Source: Diphasiastrum complanatum (Eukaryota; Streptophyta; Lycopodiopsida; Lycopodiales; Lycopodiaceae). From it: 64,000 nucleotides of DNA. The stretch covers positions 53,152,020 to 53,216,019 of the forward strand of contig CM055104.1 of NCBI GenBank assembly GCA_029204225.1, read 5' to 3'. How positions within the stretch are numbered: position 1 is the stretch's first letter; the number at the start of each line of letters is the position of its first letter. The translations under genes and the position numbers were made by a program. The notes under the pieces were generated by a model. The model was not told the origin of the DNA and made no database searches. It was given only the letters and a program-made list of their open reading frames with translations. Of this stretch, positions 9,851-20,637 are shown one piece after another.

Positions 9851-11062
9851 TGATGGGAACGAAGTATGGGGGAGAGAGGAATGGAATGCGGAACAACTCT
9901 CTTGATCAGTGGGCTACTATTGACTGCCAGCAAGAATGATCTCAATCAAGGAAGAGATTGTAAATGCCAAACACAATCACAGCTCGTGCGTTCATGACCT
10001 CTAAAATAATTGCGTGCTCAGATAAATTGTGAGCACAACCACCAAAGAGGATTGATAGTGTACAAAATTACTATTAATCAGTTTGAATGTGAAGTTCAAT
10101 ACAGAATTCAAAGTGATAGTGTGAAAATACAGTGTTTGTTCCTCAGGCATCAAAGACAGTCGTCGTATGATCAAATTTTGAGGAGTCGAAGACGTCCATG
10201 ATTTTATCAAACTGACTGAACAAGCTAAGACAAGTAATTGGAAGAGTGCAATCAATCACCACACACATACATCCATGTTGGACACAGATGGTGAAAGGTG
10301 TTGCTTCTATATTACACTGAATGCTTGTCATAAGAGCATTTGCTCAGTATGGAGCAAGAGCAACATAAATGGTTACAGCCTGAAAAGCAGCGTAACTTAG
10401 ATGCTGAATCTTCAGCTTTGTTGCACCTTATGATGAATGCAAGATGGAGATGTATTTATACACAACATCCAGGAATTTTTTAACTAATCTATAATTATAA
10501 GACTAGTTTAACTATGTGCTTGGTCATGAATGTACTTTATAGATATTTGATATACAACGACATCTGTACAATGTGTATATCAATCAGATGACTCAAAGGC
10601 ATTGAAGTAGTCGCATACTTCGGTCGCATATTTCAACGACCCGACAACCTTCGGCCGCATATTTTGCATACTTCAGAAGTAGTTGGATCTGTTGTTCGTC
10701 GAAGTAAATAGATTTGTTGGACACTTCGCATGTTAATGGTCAAAGTCATCGAAGATGGCCAGGTCTTCGATGTTCTTCTACTTTGTTCGAATGTAGATAA
10801 GAACAAGATTGGATACACTTTAGTCCAAAGATGAAGGTTAGCCGGAAGGTCGATGTCGTCATCCTTCATATCGTTCAGTTGTTTTCGATTCTATGTAGAA
10901 AGTTCTAGGTGTCAAACTGCTGTGCATAAACCTGTGTATATTACTAGGCATTAGTTTGCACATAGAATGAGAGCAGTTTTGCAGGCACTACAGTATATGT
11001 TAAGAAACACGACTAAATATGCAGAATAACAAAATAGAAAACTATAATTCTTGTAGGTATCA
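9851..11062 (-). mobile_element. Copia C 5' LTR, 1.2 kb
   Basis: The plus strand starts TGATGGGAACG beside the PBS and ends GGTATCA, so the LTR has TGAT...ATCA termini. Its reverse complement resembles the LTR of copia D (20638-21985) at several places: the TGATACCT(A/G)CAAGAATT start, GAAGAC-TGGCCATCTTC, GTCTTTGA-GC-TGAGGAAC, and the end before the PBS. The region also carries imperfect CGCATACTTC-type repeats near 10610-10680. ORFs inside (10001-10331, 10633-10869) are not supported. Confidence 0.75.
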
Positions 11063-12386
11063 GATGAGCAAACATAAAACCTACAGAGGTTGCATCTAAT
11101 CCTAGATCAATGATTAATTCAAGGATCAAAAAATGTGCAAAAAGAATTATGAATAAATTGTATCACCAAGGAAGAAATTGTGAGCTTACTTTCCAACATA
11201 TGTAACTCTAAGTCTTTATTGTTCTGTCGTACACAGTAGATGAATCGAGTTGATCATGTTATTTGATCATTTGTTCAGTTCTTATTGCCATACAAGATTC
11301 AATCGCTAATGAACTAAACACTACTCGCTGTCTAAGAATGAACATTAACGCTCTATCACTAGTGTAATTTCTTACAATTTTATGTTATGTTAAGAAAAAT
11401 CAGATGGATAAATTTAGTATGATAAGAATCTAGTTCAATTTGTCGATTATATCGAATGTGATAAAGTTTTGAGTCTTTAACTCAATAACAAGTTGAAGTA
11501 TCTATTTGGAAGTGAGATCCGATTTTATGGTCGAACTCCATCTAGAATGTCGATGCTATCGTTCACTGATGACTCCGATTGACAATTTGAGCAGTGCTTT
11601 GACAGTTCATAGATCTAAATGTGGGAACTTATTGTTTTGAATTAGTAGAACAAACCTTTGTCAACATTCCGACCGATTAACCTTGATAGGAAAATATTCG
11701 GTTGTCGATGGATTCAAATTGTTAGACTTTTATCGTGTCTATGGAGTCTGATAATCTCCGTAAGAGCTCTATTGAGACTCTTTGTGATGTTAATGTTTGA
11801 TATTTTTGCCCAACATTAAGATAGTATTGGCTGCCTATTGATCAAATATCTGTCAATAACCAAAATTTTAATATTCAAAACCATACAAAGTGCTATAATC
11901 TCCAATATTCATCTATTTACCATCTCTGTGGGAACGATTATCTTTTATACTACATTAAATTTATGTAATTAAGGAAAACTCAACTAGAACGTAAGAGTTC
12001 ATCTTTTGGCCCCATTGTCAGGGATGGTAAATATAAACTAGAGACTGAAGAAATATCTGGAATGTTAACAAAGATGAATGTCATGTGTAGAAAGCAGTAC
12101 TAGAGCTAAACGGTTGGAAGGTTATTAGAAAATTCGTGAGGATTTTTTCAAAAATCTTAGGAAGCAATTCAGAGTGGCAAGTCATCTTTTAATACTTATC
12201 AGGAAGTTGAAACATTTTTTGATGTTGAGAGTCTTAAGAGATTTTTTGATACAGCTATTCCAAATATTTCTGACCCAGATTCAGATAGTTCATAAAGTTG
12301 TTTTTTTGGGTCTTGATTGTACTTGAAGAAACATCAAGTTTCTATCCACAAAGCACTACTAGCTTGTGATACAATACCTGCAAAAA
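11063..12386. other. Anonymous AT-rich stretch
   Basis: I see no coding motif, tandem repeat or structural RNA. It separates copia C's LTR from copia E's LTR and may be old intergenic DNA. Confidence 0.4.
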
Positions 12387-13690
12387 TGCATGAGAAACTA
12401 CCCATAAGCAGCTACCGCAACCGCACCGCAACTGTCCCGCAAGGACCCACATGCAAAGGCAAAAACAAGGAGTCAACTACCAGTAGGCTACCGCCGAAAT
12501 GGACTCACCGCCAAAGCATCACAGGAGAACCACCAAGGCCCCCGCCAGATGCACCGCAGCCTGCCGCAAGGCCGCTGCCCAAGGCACCGAAGACCACTCT
12601 AGGGCAGACTTCGCAAGAGTCCGGCATGCGATCAGTATGGGGTGACACTCACCGCCAGGGCACCACTGGAGAACCGCAGGTCAATGTATGCAGTCTACCA
12701 ATGGCTTCACCGTTCAAGGCAGGACCGCCCAAGAACTGCATGAGCGCCAACTGCGGTCTACTAGCGGCTTTAATGGTAGACAAGGAAGGACTGCTTAGGC
12801 ACAGCATACTTGCCAGCTACGATCACCATGCGGTGACGGTGACTCACACAAAGGAAAAGCCATTCGAGGCTCATGACCATGAGGAACCACATGGGAACCG
12901 CAAAGTCACCAGCTATGACTAGTTGCGGCTATGGCAACTTTGCTTCATGACCGTAGAGATGGCTGAAAAAAACGGAATGCCTTCACGATCCATGGACAAC
13001 AAAGTACCAGAGGCAACACAGACAACCAAGAAACCATTAGAATGAGCTTAACCAGTTCTTGTAATCACTACTAATTAGCTTAAACCTTTTTCTATGTTCC
13101 TATATATAGGGGATGAACGAGACAGAGAGATTTGATGATCAAAGCATCCGCTAGTAAGCGAGGCCAATTGATGATGAAAGTGTCCGCTAGTAAGCAAGAC
13201 CAGATGACGATGAGATGTGTTGATGAGCTTGATAAGGCCAGAGAGAGAGATAGACGTGCAAGCTAGTAAGATGCACATATAGTTCGTAACAGACACAAAT
13301 TCTCTTGCGGTAACACGTTGTGTGGTATGCCAGACAGAGCTCAAAAAATCATTTGAGAATACTAATGTTGTGCACCTCATGTCTAAGTGTACAATCTTGA
13401 ATGCTTGATGCCTGCTCATTGTCGTTACATATGTTCAGCTATTATTTTTCCATTCCACATAAAGGCTCATTTGTTGAATGCTAATAAATTTAGAATTAGA
13501 TCGGCAGTGTCTGTCTACAGCTTGGAGGAGGATAGATCTTAGTTTGTAGTAGTATATGTGGCTAAGAGTTTGACTCTATATAAGCTTATCGGGAAGCAAG
13601 AGAGCGATGCAAAACTGCTGCAAAGATTGCGTTTGTGGTCGCGTTTCGGCTCTCTTCCTTGGAATCAGAGTGCTTCATCATCAGATTTCA
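12387..13690 (+). mobile_element. Copia E 5' LTR (outer edge approximate)
   Basis: 12542-13326 is a direct repeat of 15682-16443, which lies at the other end of the copia E coding remains, so the pair are its LTRs. They differ by many substitutions and small indels, so the insertion is old. The inner edge is placed just before the first primer-site motif at 13695; the outer edge near 12387 is inferred from the rise in GC. A TATATATAGG box at 13101-13110 with downstream GA-rich sequence suits an LTR promoter. The plus ORF 12317-12922 lies in the LTR and has no recognisable domain. Confidence 0.65.
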
Positions 13691-13694
13691 TCAG

Positions 13695-13796
13695 TGGTAT
13701 CAGATCGTGATGAAAGCGTCTCATATTTCCCATCAATGGTATTAGAGCACATCAGATTCCATCAGTGGTATTAGAGCACTAAGGTTTATCAGAGCC
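13695..13796 (+). promoter_or_regulatory. Array of 3-4 primer-binding-site motifs, copia E
   Basis: TGGTATCAGATC (13695-13706), TGGTATTAGAGC (13737-13748) and TGGTATTAGAGC (13766-13777) are followed by a weaker ATCAGAGCCG near 13787. All resemble the TGGTATCAGAGC complement of initiator Met-tRNA. CAGATTTCATCAG before the first and CAGATTCCATCAG before the third show that a local tandem duplication made the series. Only the first is at the normal distance from the LTR. Confidence 0.75.
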
Positions 13797-13861
13797 GTTA
13801 TCAGAACAAAGGAGCCTCATTCAAACTGAAAAGTTGTAAGCTACAATCCAAGATATGCACA

Positions 13862-14716
13862 ATGCTTCAGGAAGATGGGTCAAACTACCTAGCCTGGAAG
13901 GTGAAGACTTCGCTTATCCTAAGAGGAGAAGAGCTTTGGCATTGGGTGGACAGGATCAAAGAGAAACCAACCAATACTAGAAAAGAGCTTCATGAATGGA
14001 AGGAGAAAAATGATAAAGCATTAGTTGTTATCTCCTCCTCCATCAAAAATAGCATCACACTCGATCTCTCATCAATATCAAATGCATGAGAACTATGGGA
14101 CGTGTTGATATCAAAGTTCGAGACCAAATCATGCATTTGGAAGGTCTCAACTCACGTACCTACGCTCGGATGATAAAGATCTCACAACATTCATCAGGAA
14201 GATGAAAAACTTACTCCTTTCTTTGCACACTGGAACAAAACACGCTGTCTCACAGGAGAACCAACTTACGTACCTATTGCGTGCACTACCAAGATCTTTC
14301 GAAATGACATGCACTCTATTAGTGAAGGATCCTACGATGACCCTCAAGACGGCAATAGCCGAGATCAAAGAGGAGGTAGAAGTGAGAGAGCACTACGATG
14401 AGAGGCACTTGTCAGATCAAGCTCTGTATAGCAACAAAGATCAATACAAGAAGAAGCCTCATCCTAAGAGGGAGTTGTCTCAAAGACCCCGACCGTAGTC
14501 AGTAGAAGGATGCAGACAAAGAAGGAAGATCCAAAGCACCTACCAAGCACAGACCCCAAGGTGGTGACAAGAAACTCTATGTTAGATGCAGATGCGATGG
14601 ACATACCGTTGATACATGTCGGTTAAATCCAAACATTCAATGCGTACATTGTTGTAAGAAAGTCCATGCAGTCATGGATTGCTATCAAAAAGCAAAAAAA
14701 GAAGAAGACACTTAGC
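13862..14716 (+). pseudogene. Copia E: gag with zinc knuckle
   Basis: The ATG at 13862 starts MLQEDGSNYLAWKVKTSLIL, the usual copia gag opening. A TGA at 14087 is followed by ELWDVLISKFE and, after a frameshift, LTYLLRALPRSFEMTCTLLV with a helical acidic end (14202-14498). The nucleocapsid region follows in a third frame: CVHCCKKVHAVMDC (C-x2-C-x4-H-x4-C, 14641-14682), preceded by a Cys/His pair. The protein would form the particle and bind RNA. Three frames and several stops rule out function. Confidence 0.8.
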
Positions 14717-14840
14717 AGGAAGGAGACCTCCGACAGCTCGTCGTATGTAGAGAAGCCAGAGTCATCGAAGATGGCTGAGGAGAGAGCAAACAACAATCCA
14801 TCCGCCTATCTATGAACAGACACACTAGATCCACGAGTCC

Positions 14841-15260
14841 ATGGACATTCTATGGCATAGAAGACTATGTCATACTAATACGATGGCTTTATACAAGGCT
14901 AGTCACAATGGACTATTCACCGGCGCAAGCATCAAAGATGCAAACAGTCTAAAGTCATGTGATGCATGTAACAAAGGGAAGATGTCACGAACACCCTTCA
15001 CGAGAGACTCGCACAAGACTATAGATCTGTTGGAGCTGATACATTCTGACATCTGCGGACCTTTTGACATGGTCTCATTGGAGGCTCGAAGTGCTACATC
15101 ACGTTCATTGATGACTTTAGCAAGTTCGCTACCGTATACTTCATACATAACAAATCAGAGGCACTTGATAAGTTTACAGAGTTTGTAAACTAGGCCAAGA
15201 AATGGACCAAGAAGAAGGTGAAGCAGCTAAGGACAAACAGAGGCAAAGAGTACGTATCCA
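14841..15260 (+). pseudogene. Copia E: pre-integrase and integrase N-terminal part
   Basis: MDILWHRRLCHTNTMALY and CDACNKGKMSRTPF are the GAG-pre-integrase signature; LLELIHSDICGPFDMVSLE opens the catalytic core. A frameshift near 15085 leads to ITFIDDFSKFATVYF and then LRTNRGKEYVS, in which the usual DNGGEY has become NRGKEY. Protease, the integrase end and most of RT are missing. Confidence 0.8.
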
Positions 15261-15607
15261 TACAAAGTGAAACATGATATCTCCAAGCACTTTGAGATAT
15301 CAGCCTTGGGTGAAGCACGATGCTACCTAGGATTGGAAATTGATCGAGATCTTGAGGATGACAAATTGTATTTGCACTAATCGAGGTATATTCAAAGGAT
15401 CATTGATGACTTTCAGATGACTAAATGTAAAGGAGTCAACACTCCGATGATTGTAGGCACAGTGCTAACAAACACAGACTGTCCGAAGAATGACAAAGAG
15501 AGCGAAGCAATGGTCAACAAGCCCTACAAAAGGTTGATATGTACTTTAATGTACTTGGCAGACAACACACAACTGAGCATTGTGTATGCAGCATTCAGAC
15601 TGAATTG
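15261..15607 (+). pseudogene. Copia E: C-terminal reverse transcriptase scrap
   Basis: The block ISALGEARCYLGLEIDRDLE corresponds to the end of the copia RT domain, followed after a TAA by SRYIQRI. YKRLICTLMYLADNTQLSIV then matches the segment that precedes RNase H. It is fused directly to the integrase fragment, so roughly the whole RT palm, including the YxDD site, has been deleted. RNase H is absent; coding similarity ends at the repeat junction at 15.6 kb. Confidence 0.75.
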
Positions 15608-15681
15608 AATTAATGCAGTGTTCAGATTGAATTGAATTAATGTACTTGGCAGACCACACACAACCGAGCATTGTGTACACA
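15549..15681 (+). repeat. Short direct repeats at the pol/LTR junction
   Basis: TGTACTTGGCAGAC-ACACACAAC-GAGCATTGTGTA occurs at 15549 and again at 15639. Between them AT(C/T)AGA-TGAATTGAATTAATG is also doubled. The second copy runs straight into the truncated right LTR, so local duplication accompanied the deletion that removed the end of pol. Confidence 0.7.
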
Positions 15682-16443
15682 CCGCCAGATGCACTGCAAC
15701 CTGCCACAAGGCCTTTGCACAAGGCACCGAAGACCATCGTAGTGCAACCGCTCAAACTCCGCAAGAGTCCGGCGGCATGCAGTCAGTATGCGAACGACAC
15801 CCACTGCCAGGGCACCGCTGGAGAACCACAGGTCAACATATGCGGTCTACTAGTGGATTCACTGTTCAAGACAAGACCACTCAAGAACCGCATGAGCACC
15901 AGCTGTGGTATGGTAGTGGCTTCAATGGTAGACAAGGAAGGACCGCCTGGACATCGCATACTTGCCAGCTGTAGTCAGCATGCAGCGATGGTGACTCACA
16001 TGAAGGAAAAGCCATTCGGCTCGCGACCAGTTGCTAATCACCAACTACACCCAGGTGTGGCTATGACAACTTTGCTTCATGACCGCAAAGATACCACAAG
16101 GCAACGATTGTGGTCATAAGATGATTGCAAAGATGGCTGAAAAATGGCACACCTTCATGATCCATGGACAACAAGACAACCAAGAAACTGTTAGAATGAG
16201 CTTAAGCAGTTCTTGTAATAATTGCTAATTAGCTTAAATCTTTTTCTTTGTTCCTATATATAGGAGATGAATGAGACAGAGAGATTTGATGATCAAAACA
16301 TCCGCTAATAAGCGAGACCATATGTTGATGAGATGTGTTGATGAGCTTGATAAGGCCAGAGAGAGAGATAGACGTGCAAGCTAGTAAGCTGCACATATAG
16401 TTCGTAAGAGACATAGATTCTCTTGCGGTAATGCACTGTGTAG
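15682..16443 (+). mobile_element. Copia E 3' LTR, truncated on both sides
   Basis: Direct repeat of 12542-13326, including the TATATATAGG box at 16256-16265 and the GAGACAGAGAGATTTGATGATCA-type segment just after it. It lacks the outer-left part of the 5' LTR and is cut at 16443 by TGTTGG, the edge of copia G. The missing last ~370 bp does not reappear further right. ORFs 15640-16119 and neighbours are LTR sequence. Confidence 0.75.
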
Positions 16444-17314
16444 TGTTGGAAAGAGGTGTGTGAAAGATAGGTCGAACTCGAAAAGAAAAAAATTCGAATA
16501 AAAAGAATTCGAACGACAAGAAAGAAAACTTTTTGTGCGCAACGAAATAAACTATCTTCCTCTTTCTTTATGCATGACTACACCTATCAATTCCGAGCAA
16601 AACAATAGTGATAGAAAACACATTTGATCTTATAGTAACTAACTTTGAAAACATTAGTACTATAGTGATTACATGGCCAAACATTAAGCATTGAAACATC
16701 AGACAAATAATTTGTCGCAAAACATTAGACAAATAATTTATCGCGAAGAACTACAAAAATGCATACATTCTGAGACGAGGCTGAACGCAATAAGAAGATA
16801 GTACTGATTCAGTGTGGAAGTGAAACAAATGTAAGTGAGTACAACAAGTTGCGGATCAGAGCCACGTACTCTAAGCTATCTCTGAACTAATCAACTCTAA
16901 AGAACTGAGCTAGAATGCTCAAGAGTGTACAAGCTCATAGGCTTGAGAGAGAGAGTGCTAACTATTCGATATTTGATCCTCTTCTCGATCATCTTCTTGA
17001 TCATAAGATGTTGAAATATGAATAGCTATTTATACTGAGCAATTAGGTCATCAAAAGCGTCATTTAGTTGGTTGTGATGTGTTGGCATCCATCCAGTTAG
17101 GACTTCTCATAAACTACTTGCTGATGGATTAATGCAAGTCGGTGGCTTTGGTCATAAATAGTCTGTCTGAAGAAATGAACATAAACTGTCATTGTGAGTC
17201 ATTTCGAGTAGTTATGCAGACTGCGTAAAAACACAAAGAAAACTGCAGGTCTGGATAGAAGTTGGATGAAGATTAAAATGTCGATTAGTCGATTACTGGG
17301 AGAATAAACCAACA
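16444..17314 (-). mobile_element. Copia G 3' LTR, 871 bp
   Basis: Starts TGTTGGAAAG and ends AAACCAACA, with 5-bp TGTTG/CAACA inverted ends. It is followed by a minus-strand polypurine tract, which fixes it as the 3' LTR of the minus-strand element to its right. The left edge cuts into copia E's LTR, so G inserted later than E. No matching 5' LTR occurs in the window. Confidence 0.8.
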
Positions 17315-17323
17315 CTCCCCCTT
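17315..17323 (-). promoter_or_regulatory. Copia G polypurine tract
   Basis: The minus strand reads AAGGGGGAG directly before the LTR's TGTTGG. Such tracts resist RNase H and prime plus-strand DNA synthesis. Confidence 0.85.
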
Positions 17324-17329
17324 AATTTG

Positions 17330-18111
17330 AATCCATGAATGCCTTGACCTTTAAACTTAGATCTGCACAAAACTTCATGTGTGCATCCAAGCTTAACGCT
17401 TAAGTAAAAATATCCGTTGTCATATCTTGTGTTCGACATTACTACAATCTGACCTCTTTGTTGAGAACTTTGCTTCTGACATAGTGATACTTAAGCTCAA
17501 TGTGCTTACTCCTAGGATAAAATCTAGGGTTGACTGACAAGGCAATGGCACTTTGATTTATCACAAAATAATAATGTCGAAGTATATTGACTCAGACTGA
17601 TATCTAAAAGTAGGTTTCTCAACCAAATTGCTTCCTTAGCAGCTTGTGAGGCTGCGATATACTCTGATTCTATAGAAGATAGAGCTATCAAAGATTGCTT
17701 GCGACTGTTCCAAGAAATTGGACCATTGTTGAGGAAGAATGTAAATCCATAAGTAGATTTACGAGTGTCTATATCTCCTGCCCAACTTGCATCTGTGTAA
17801 CCATTGAGTAAATTGAGTTTGTCATTGTCGACTGCTCCATAACAAATGCAAAATTCCTTAGTAGCTCGAAAATATCTCATGACTCTGATGAGAGCCTTCC
17901 AATGTGTTACACCAAGGTTGGTCATATACTGACTTAGGGAGCTGACTACAAAAGCTATGTCTGGTCTGGTACAGATCATTGCGTACATAAGAGATCCTAT
18001 TATCGAATGATAAGGATACTCATGCATCTGCTTCTTTTCTTCATTATTTGGGGACACTAGCCCTTTGACAATTTGAGACCTGGTTCCATTGGTGAGAGAG
18101 CTAACGTGCAA
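17330..18111 (-). pseudogene. Copia G: RT C-terminal part and RNase H
   Basis: The open minus frame 18111-17524 (195 codons) covers the RT end (YHSIIGSLMYAMICTRPDIA) and RNase H: NGYTDASWAGDIDTRKST, ISWNSRKQSLIALSSIESEY, AASQAAKEAIWLRNLL. Catalytic acidic residues are present (D in YTDASW, E in SSIESEY, D in CDKSK). The remaining C-terminal residues run, with stops and frameshifts, to the polypurine tract. RNase H would degrade the RNA template. It joins an integrase fragment at 18121, so most of RT is deleted. Confidence 0.9.
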
Positions 18112-18120
18112 TTAACCAGA

Positions 18121-18531
18121 TTATATCTGACTAACATAGTGTAGATGTACCTCTGTTGAGTAATGTAGATCAACGTTAGATTTTAGTCTCTGTAAATCTG
18201 AATACCAAGGCAAAAATGAGGGACATCTGTTCTGAATATAGGTTGATGTTGAAACAGCTTCAACCCATAAGGACTTCGGAAGTGTCACTTGTGATAACAT
18301 GCACTTTGCCGATTCGACTAAGGTTCTGTTCTTTCCTTCAGCAAGACCATTTGACTGAAGCGAATAGGAGGTAATGTGTTGTTGCTCAATGCCGTTGTTA
18401 AGGCAGTGCTCCTTGAATTTGGTGGAGATGCATTCTCCCCCATTATCGGATCTCAATGCTTTGATTCGTTTACCAAACTGATTTTCTGCGTGCTCATTGA
18501 ATTGTCTGAACTTGATGAAAGCTTCTGACTT
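18121..18531 (-). pseudogene. Copia G: integrase core, second half
   Basis: MRSDNGGECISTKFKEHCL and SYSLQSNGLAEGKNRTLVES match the copia integrase DNGGEF / [11 protein letters not shown] motifs. The catalytic Glu is retained in AEGKNR. Upstream residues link it, past a stop near 18532, to the pre-integrase block. After IQNRCPS the frame turns abruptly to RT-end sequence (HYSTEVHLHYVSQI), marking the internal deletion. Confidence 0.85.
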
Positions 18532-19296
18532 CTATTTAATGAAGTAAACAACCGTTCTTCTGAAAAATTCGTCAATAAAGGTAATGAAATACTTTGCTTC
18601 TAGTAGTGAAGGAGTTTGCATAGGTCCACATATATCTATATGAATAACATCTAACAGACCTTTTCCAGCATGTCTATAACTCGGTCTGAAAGGAATTCTA
18701 GTATGCTTTCCAAAGATGCAGCTATGGTAGACAAGGAGATCAACTTTACTAGAAGGATAGTCGAGATCAAGTACTAGGGATTGTCTGGACATGTTCAAAA
18801 TAGATGCATAATTCAAGTGTCCTAAGTGATGATGCCATAATAATGTTTTATTGACAAGAACAGAGGTTTTCAAAGCTTGACTATAATCAAAATAACAATG
18901 TGCCAATCTATATAAGTATCCATGCCTCTTGCCAAGTGCAAGGATCTTATTACTCCTATCGATAATTCTACATTGGTTAGATTCAAATTCTACCGAATGA
19001 CCTAAATCTGTGATTTTACTTACTGATAACATATTTGTAGATAGTTTAGGAACATACAAGACTTTCGATAGTAGTTTGAATTGATCATGCTGGAATCTTA
19101 ATCTTACAATGCCTTTACATTTAATAGTCTGAATGCTATCGTCACCAATATGAACATACTTCTTCGTGCTGTAAGACATATATGATTGAAAAATCTCGCG
19201 ATGATTGGTCATATGTTGAGTAGCTCCGGAATCCAAAAACCACGAATCATTTGAATTTGTGTATTTGTCTTTGACCATAAAAGTGCCTTCGTCCAT
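18532..19296 (-). pseudogene. Copia G: protease, pre-integrase, integrase start
   Basis: An uninterrupted 254-codon minus ORF. The protease active site WFLDSGATQHMTNHREIF lies at residues 19-36, followed by the LSTNMLSVSKI flap region. The pre-integrase part is LLWHHHLGHLNYASILNM; the integrase start is LLDVIHIDICGPMQTPS with YFITFIDEFFRRTVVYF, where the usual DD of the second acid motif has changed to DE. The ORF stops where TGG or similar is expected before KIK(S)EAF. Confidence 0.9.
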
Positions 19297-19371
19297 TTCG
19301 ACTTCAGTAGGTGCTTGAATTGTATTTGCTTGTTGATCAGGTTGGTTGGCTGCATTATTCGCTTTGAGGAT

Positions 19372-19935
19372 TCAACAATTTTGGATCTCATGGTTATTGC
19401 ATTCGCAATACCTGCAAAACATTTTCTTTTTTGACGAATGTGGATTTGATGATTGTTCTTGACCTTGAGTCTGTTTCTTATTCGATGTAGACTGCTTGGA
19501 GATTGTTTTTGCTTCTATTGTTTCGAGCCCTTGTTGACATACAGAGCATGAGACGAAGAGGTAGATGAAGGGTCTTGACTTTTTCAATTATCTTCTTGCA
19601 GCAACATAGTGATAACTCTAGTAAGAGTTAAATCTGAGTGTGTCATGATGATCATCACCCAGTTCTCATATGTAGAGGGTAGGCTTGAAAGCAATGTCAT
19701 AATTGTGTCTTGATCGTCTATGACTGATCCGACAGTGGCCATCTGTTGCAAGAGATTCTTAAACTGGTTAATATGATTCTGAAGATAATCATTATTTGAC
19801 ATCTTGAGTGTGAAGAATTTCCTTCGAGGATGTAACTTAGTAGTTACGTATCTCACATCATATAGTGAGCTCAGGATGTCCAAAACTTATTTTGAAGTTC
19901 TGGCTTTAGCTATGTGGCCAATTTGAGTATCTGAT
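19372..19935 (-). pseudogene. Copia G: gag C-terminal half with zinc knuckle
   Basis: The minus frame 19883-19584 carries the UBN2 core (TTKLHPRRKFFTLKMSNN, DTIMTLLSSLPSTYENWV, TRVITMLLQE), preceded past a stop by NISDTQIGHIAKARTSK. After a frameshift, 19587-19372 ends in the knuckle CRYCECNNHEIQNC (C-x2-C-x4-H-x4-C). Gag N-terminus, PBS and 5' LTR are missing: at about 19940 the sequence jumps into the protease of another copy. Confidence 0.85.
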
Positions 19936-19939
19936 ATAT

Positions 19940-20560
19940 TCAATTGATACATAAGTGGCTGTGTGAAAAGCTTGACTGTTAGAAGAGTAGCAATGGCTGA
20001 GTTTGTAAAGATAGCCGCTTCTTCTTTCGAAGGCTAGAACCTTTTGGGATTTGTCAAGAATTGTGTAGCCTTCTATATCGAATTCGACCCTATGATCTGA
20101 ATCCATGATTTTGCTAGTTGAGAGCAGATTCTTGGTTAGATTTGGAACGTGGAGAACGTTAGACAACAACTTGACTTCACCTCTTTTGAATTCACCTCTG
20201 ACTATTCCTTCACCTTCGATTGAATGTGATGAGTTGTCTCCAAGTTGCACATCTTGAGTGTGGGTGAATGACTTATAGTCTTTGAACCAGTCGTGATGGT
20301 GAGTCATGTGTTGAGTGGCTCCGGAATCTAGATACTAGGAATCGATATCATGTTGTTCTCCTACTTTGGTCATGAAAGCTGCTTCATCTTCTTCTTCTTG
20401 TTGATTTGAGTGACTGGTTGTAACACTATGTGCTTGTTGTTGGAACCGACAGAACCTGAATTGCTCCCAGCATGGGAAGCAAAGGATGGCAAAGCACTTG
20501 CCATTGTTGTTGGAATTAAACCCACAGTTATCTCCTTGGTGAATGACTAATTTCTATTTC
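19940..20560 (-). pseudogene. Copia G2 fragment: gag end and protease
   Basis: A second minus-strand copia piece of a related family lies directly upstream of G. The gag end (ASALPSFASHAGSNS) leads across a stop to the protease motif YLDSGATQHMTHHHDWFKDY near 20340, the glycine-rich flap and LLSNVLHVPNLTKNLLSTSK, and part of the pre-integrase region. It ends at about 19940 against G's gag. This could be a deletion between two tandem copies or a recombinant element. Confidence 0.75.
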
Positions 20561-20637
20561 ATGATTCTTCCTGCACGTTTATTGATCATTGATCTAGGGT
20601 CAATTGAAACCTATTTTGGGTTCAAAGTCTGCTCATC

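Noticed and set aside
12317-12922. 201-codon ORF
   Set aside because: It lies within the copia E LTR and its counterpart in the other LTR does not preserve the frame.
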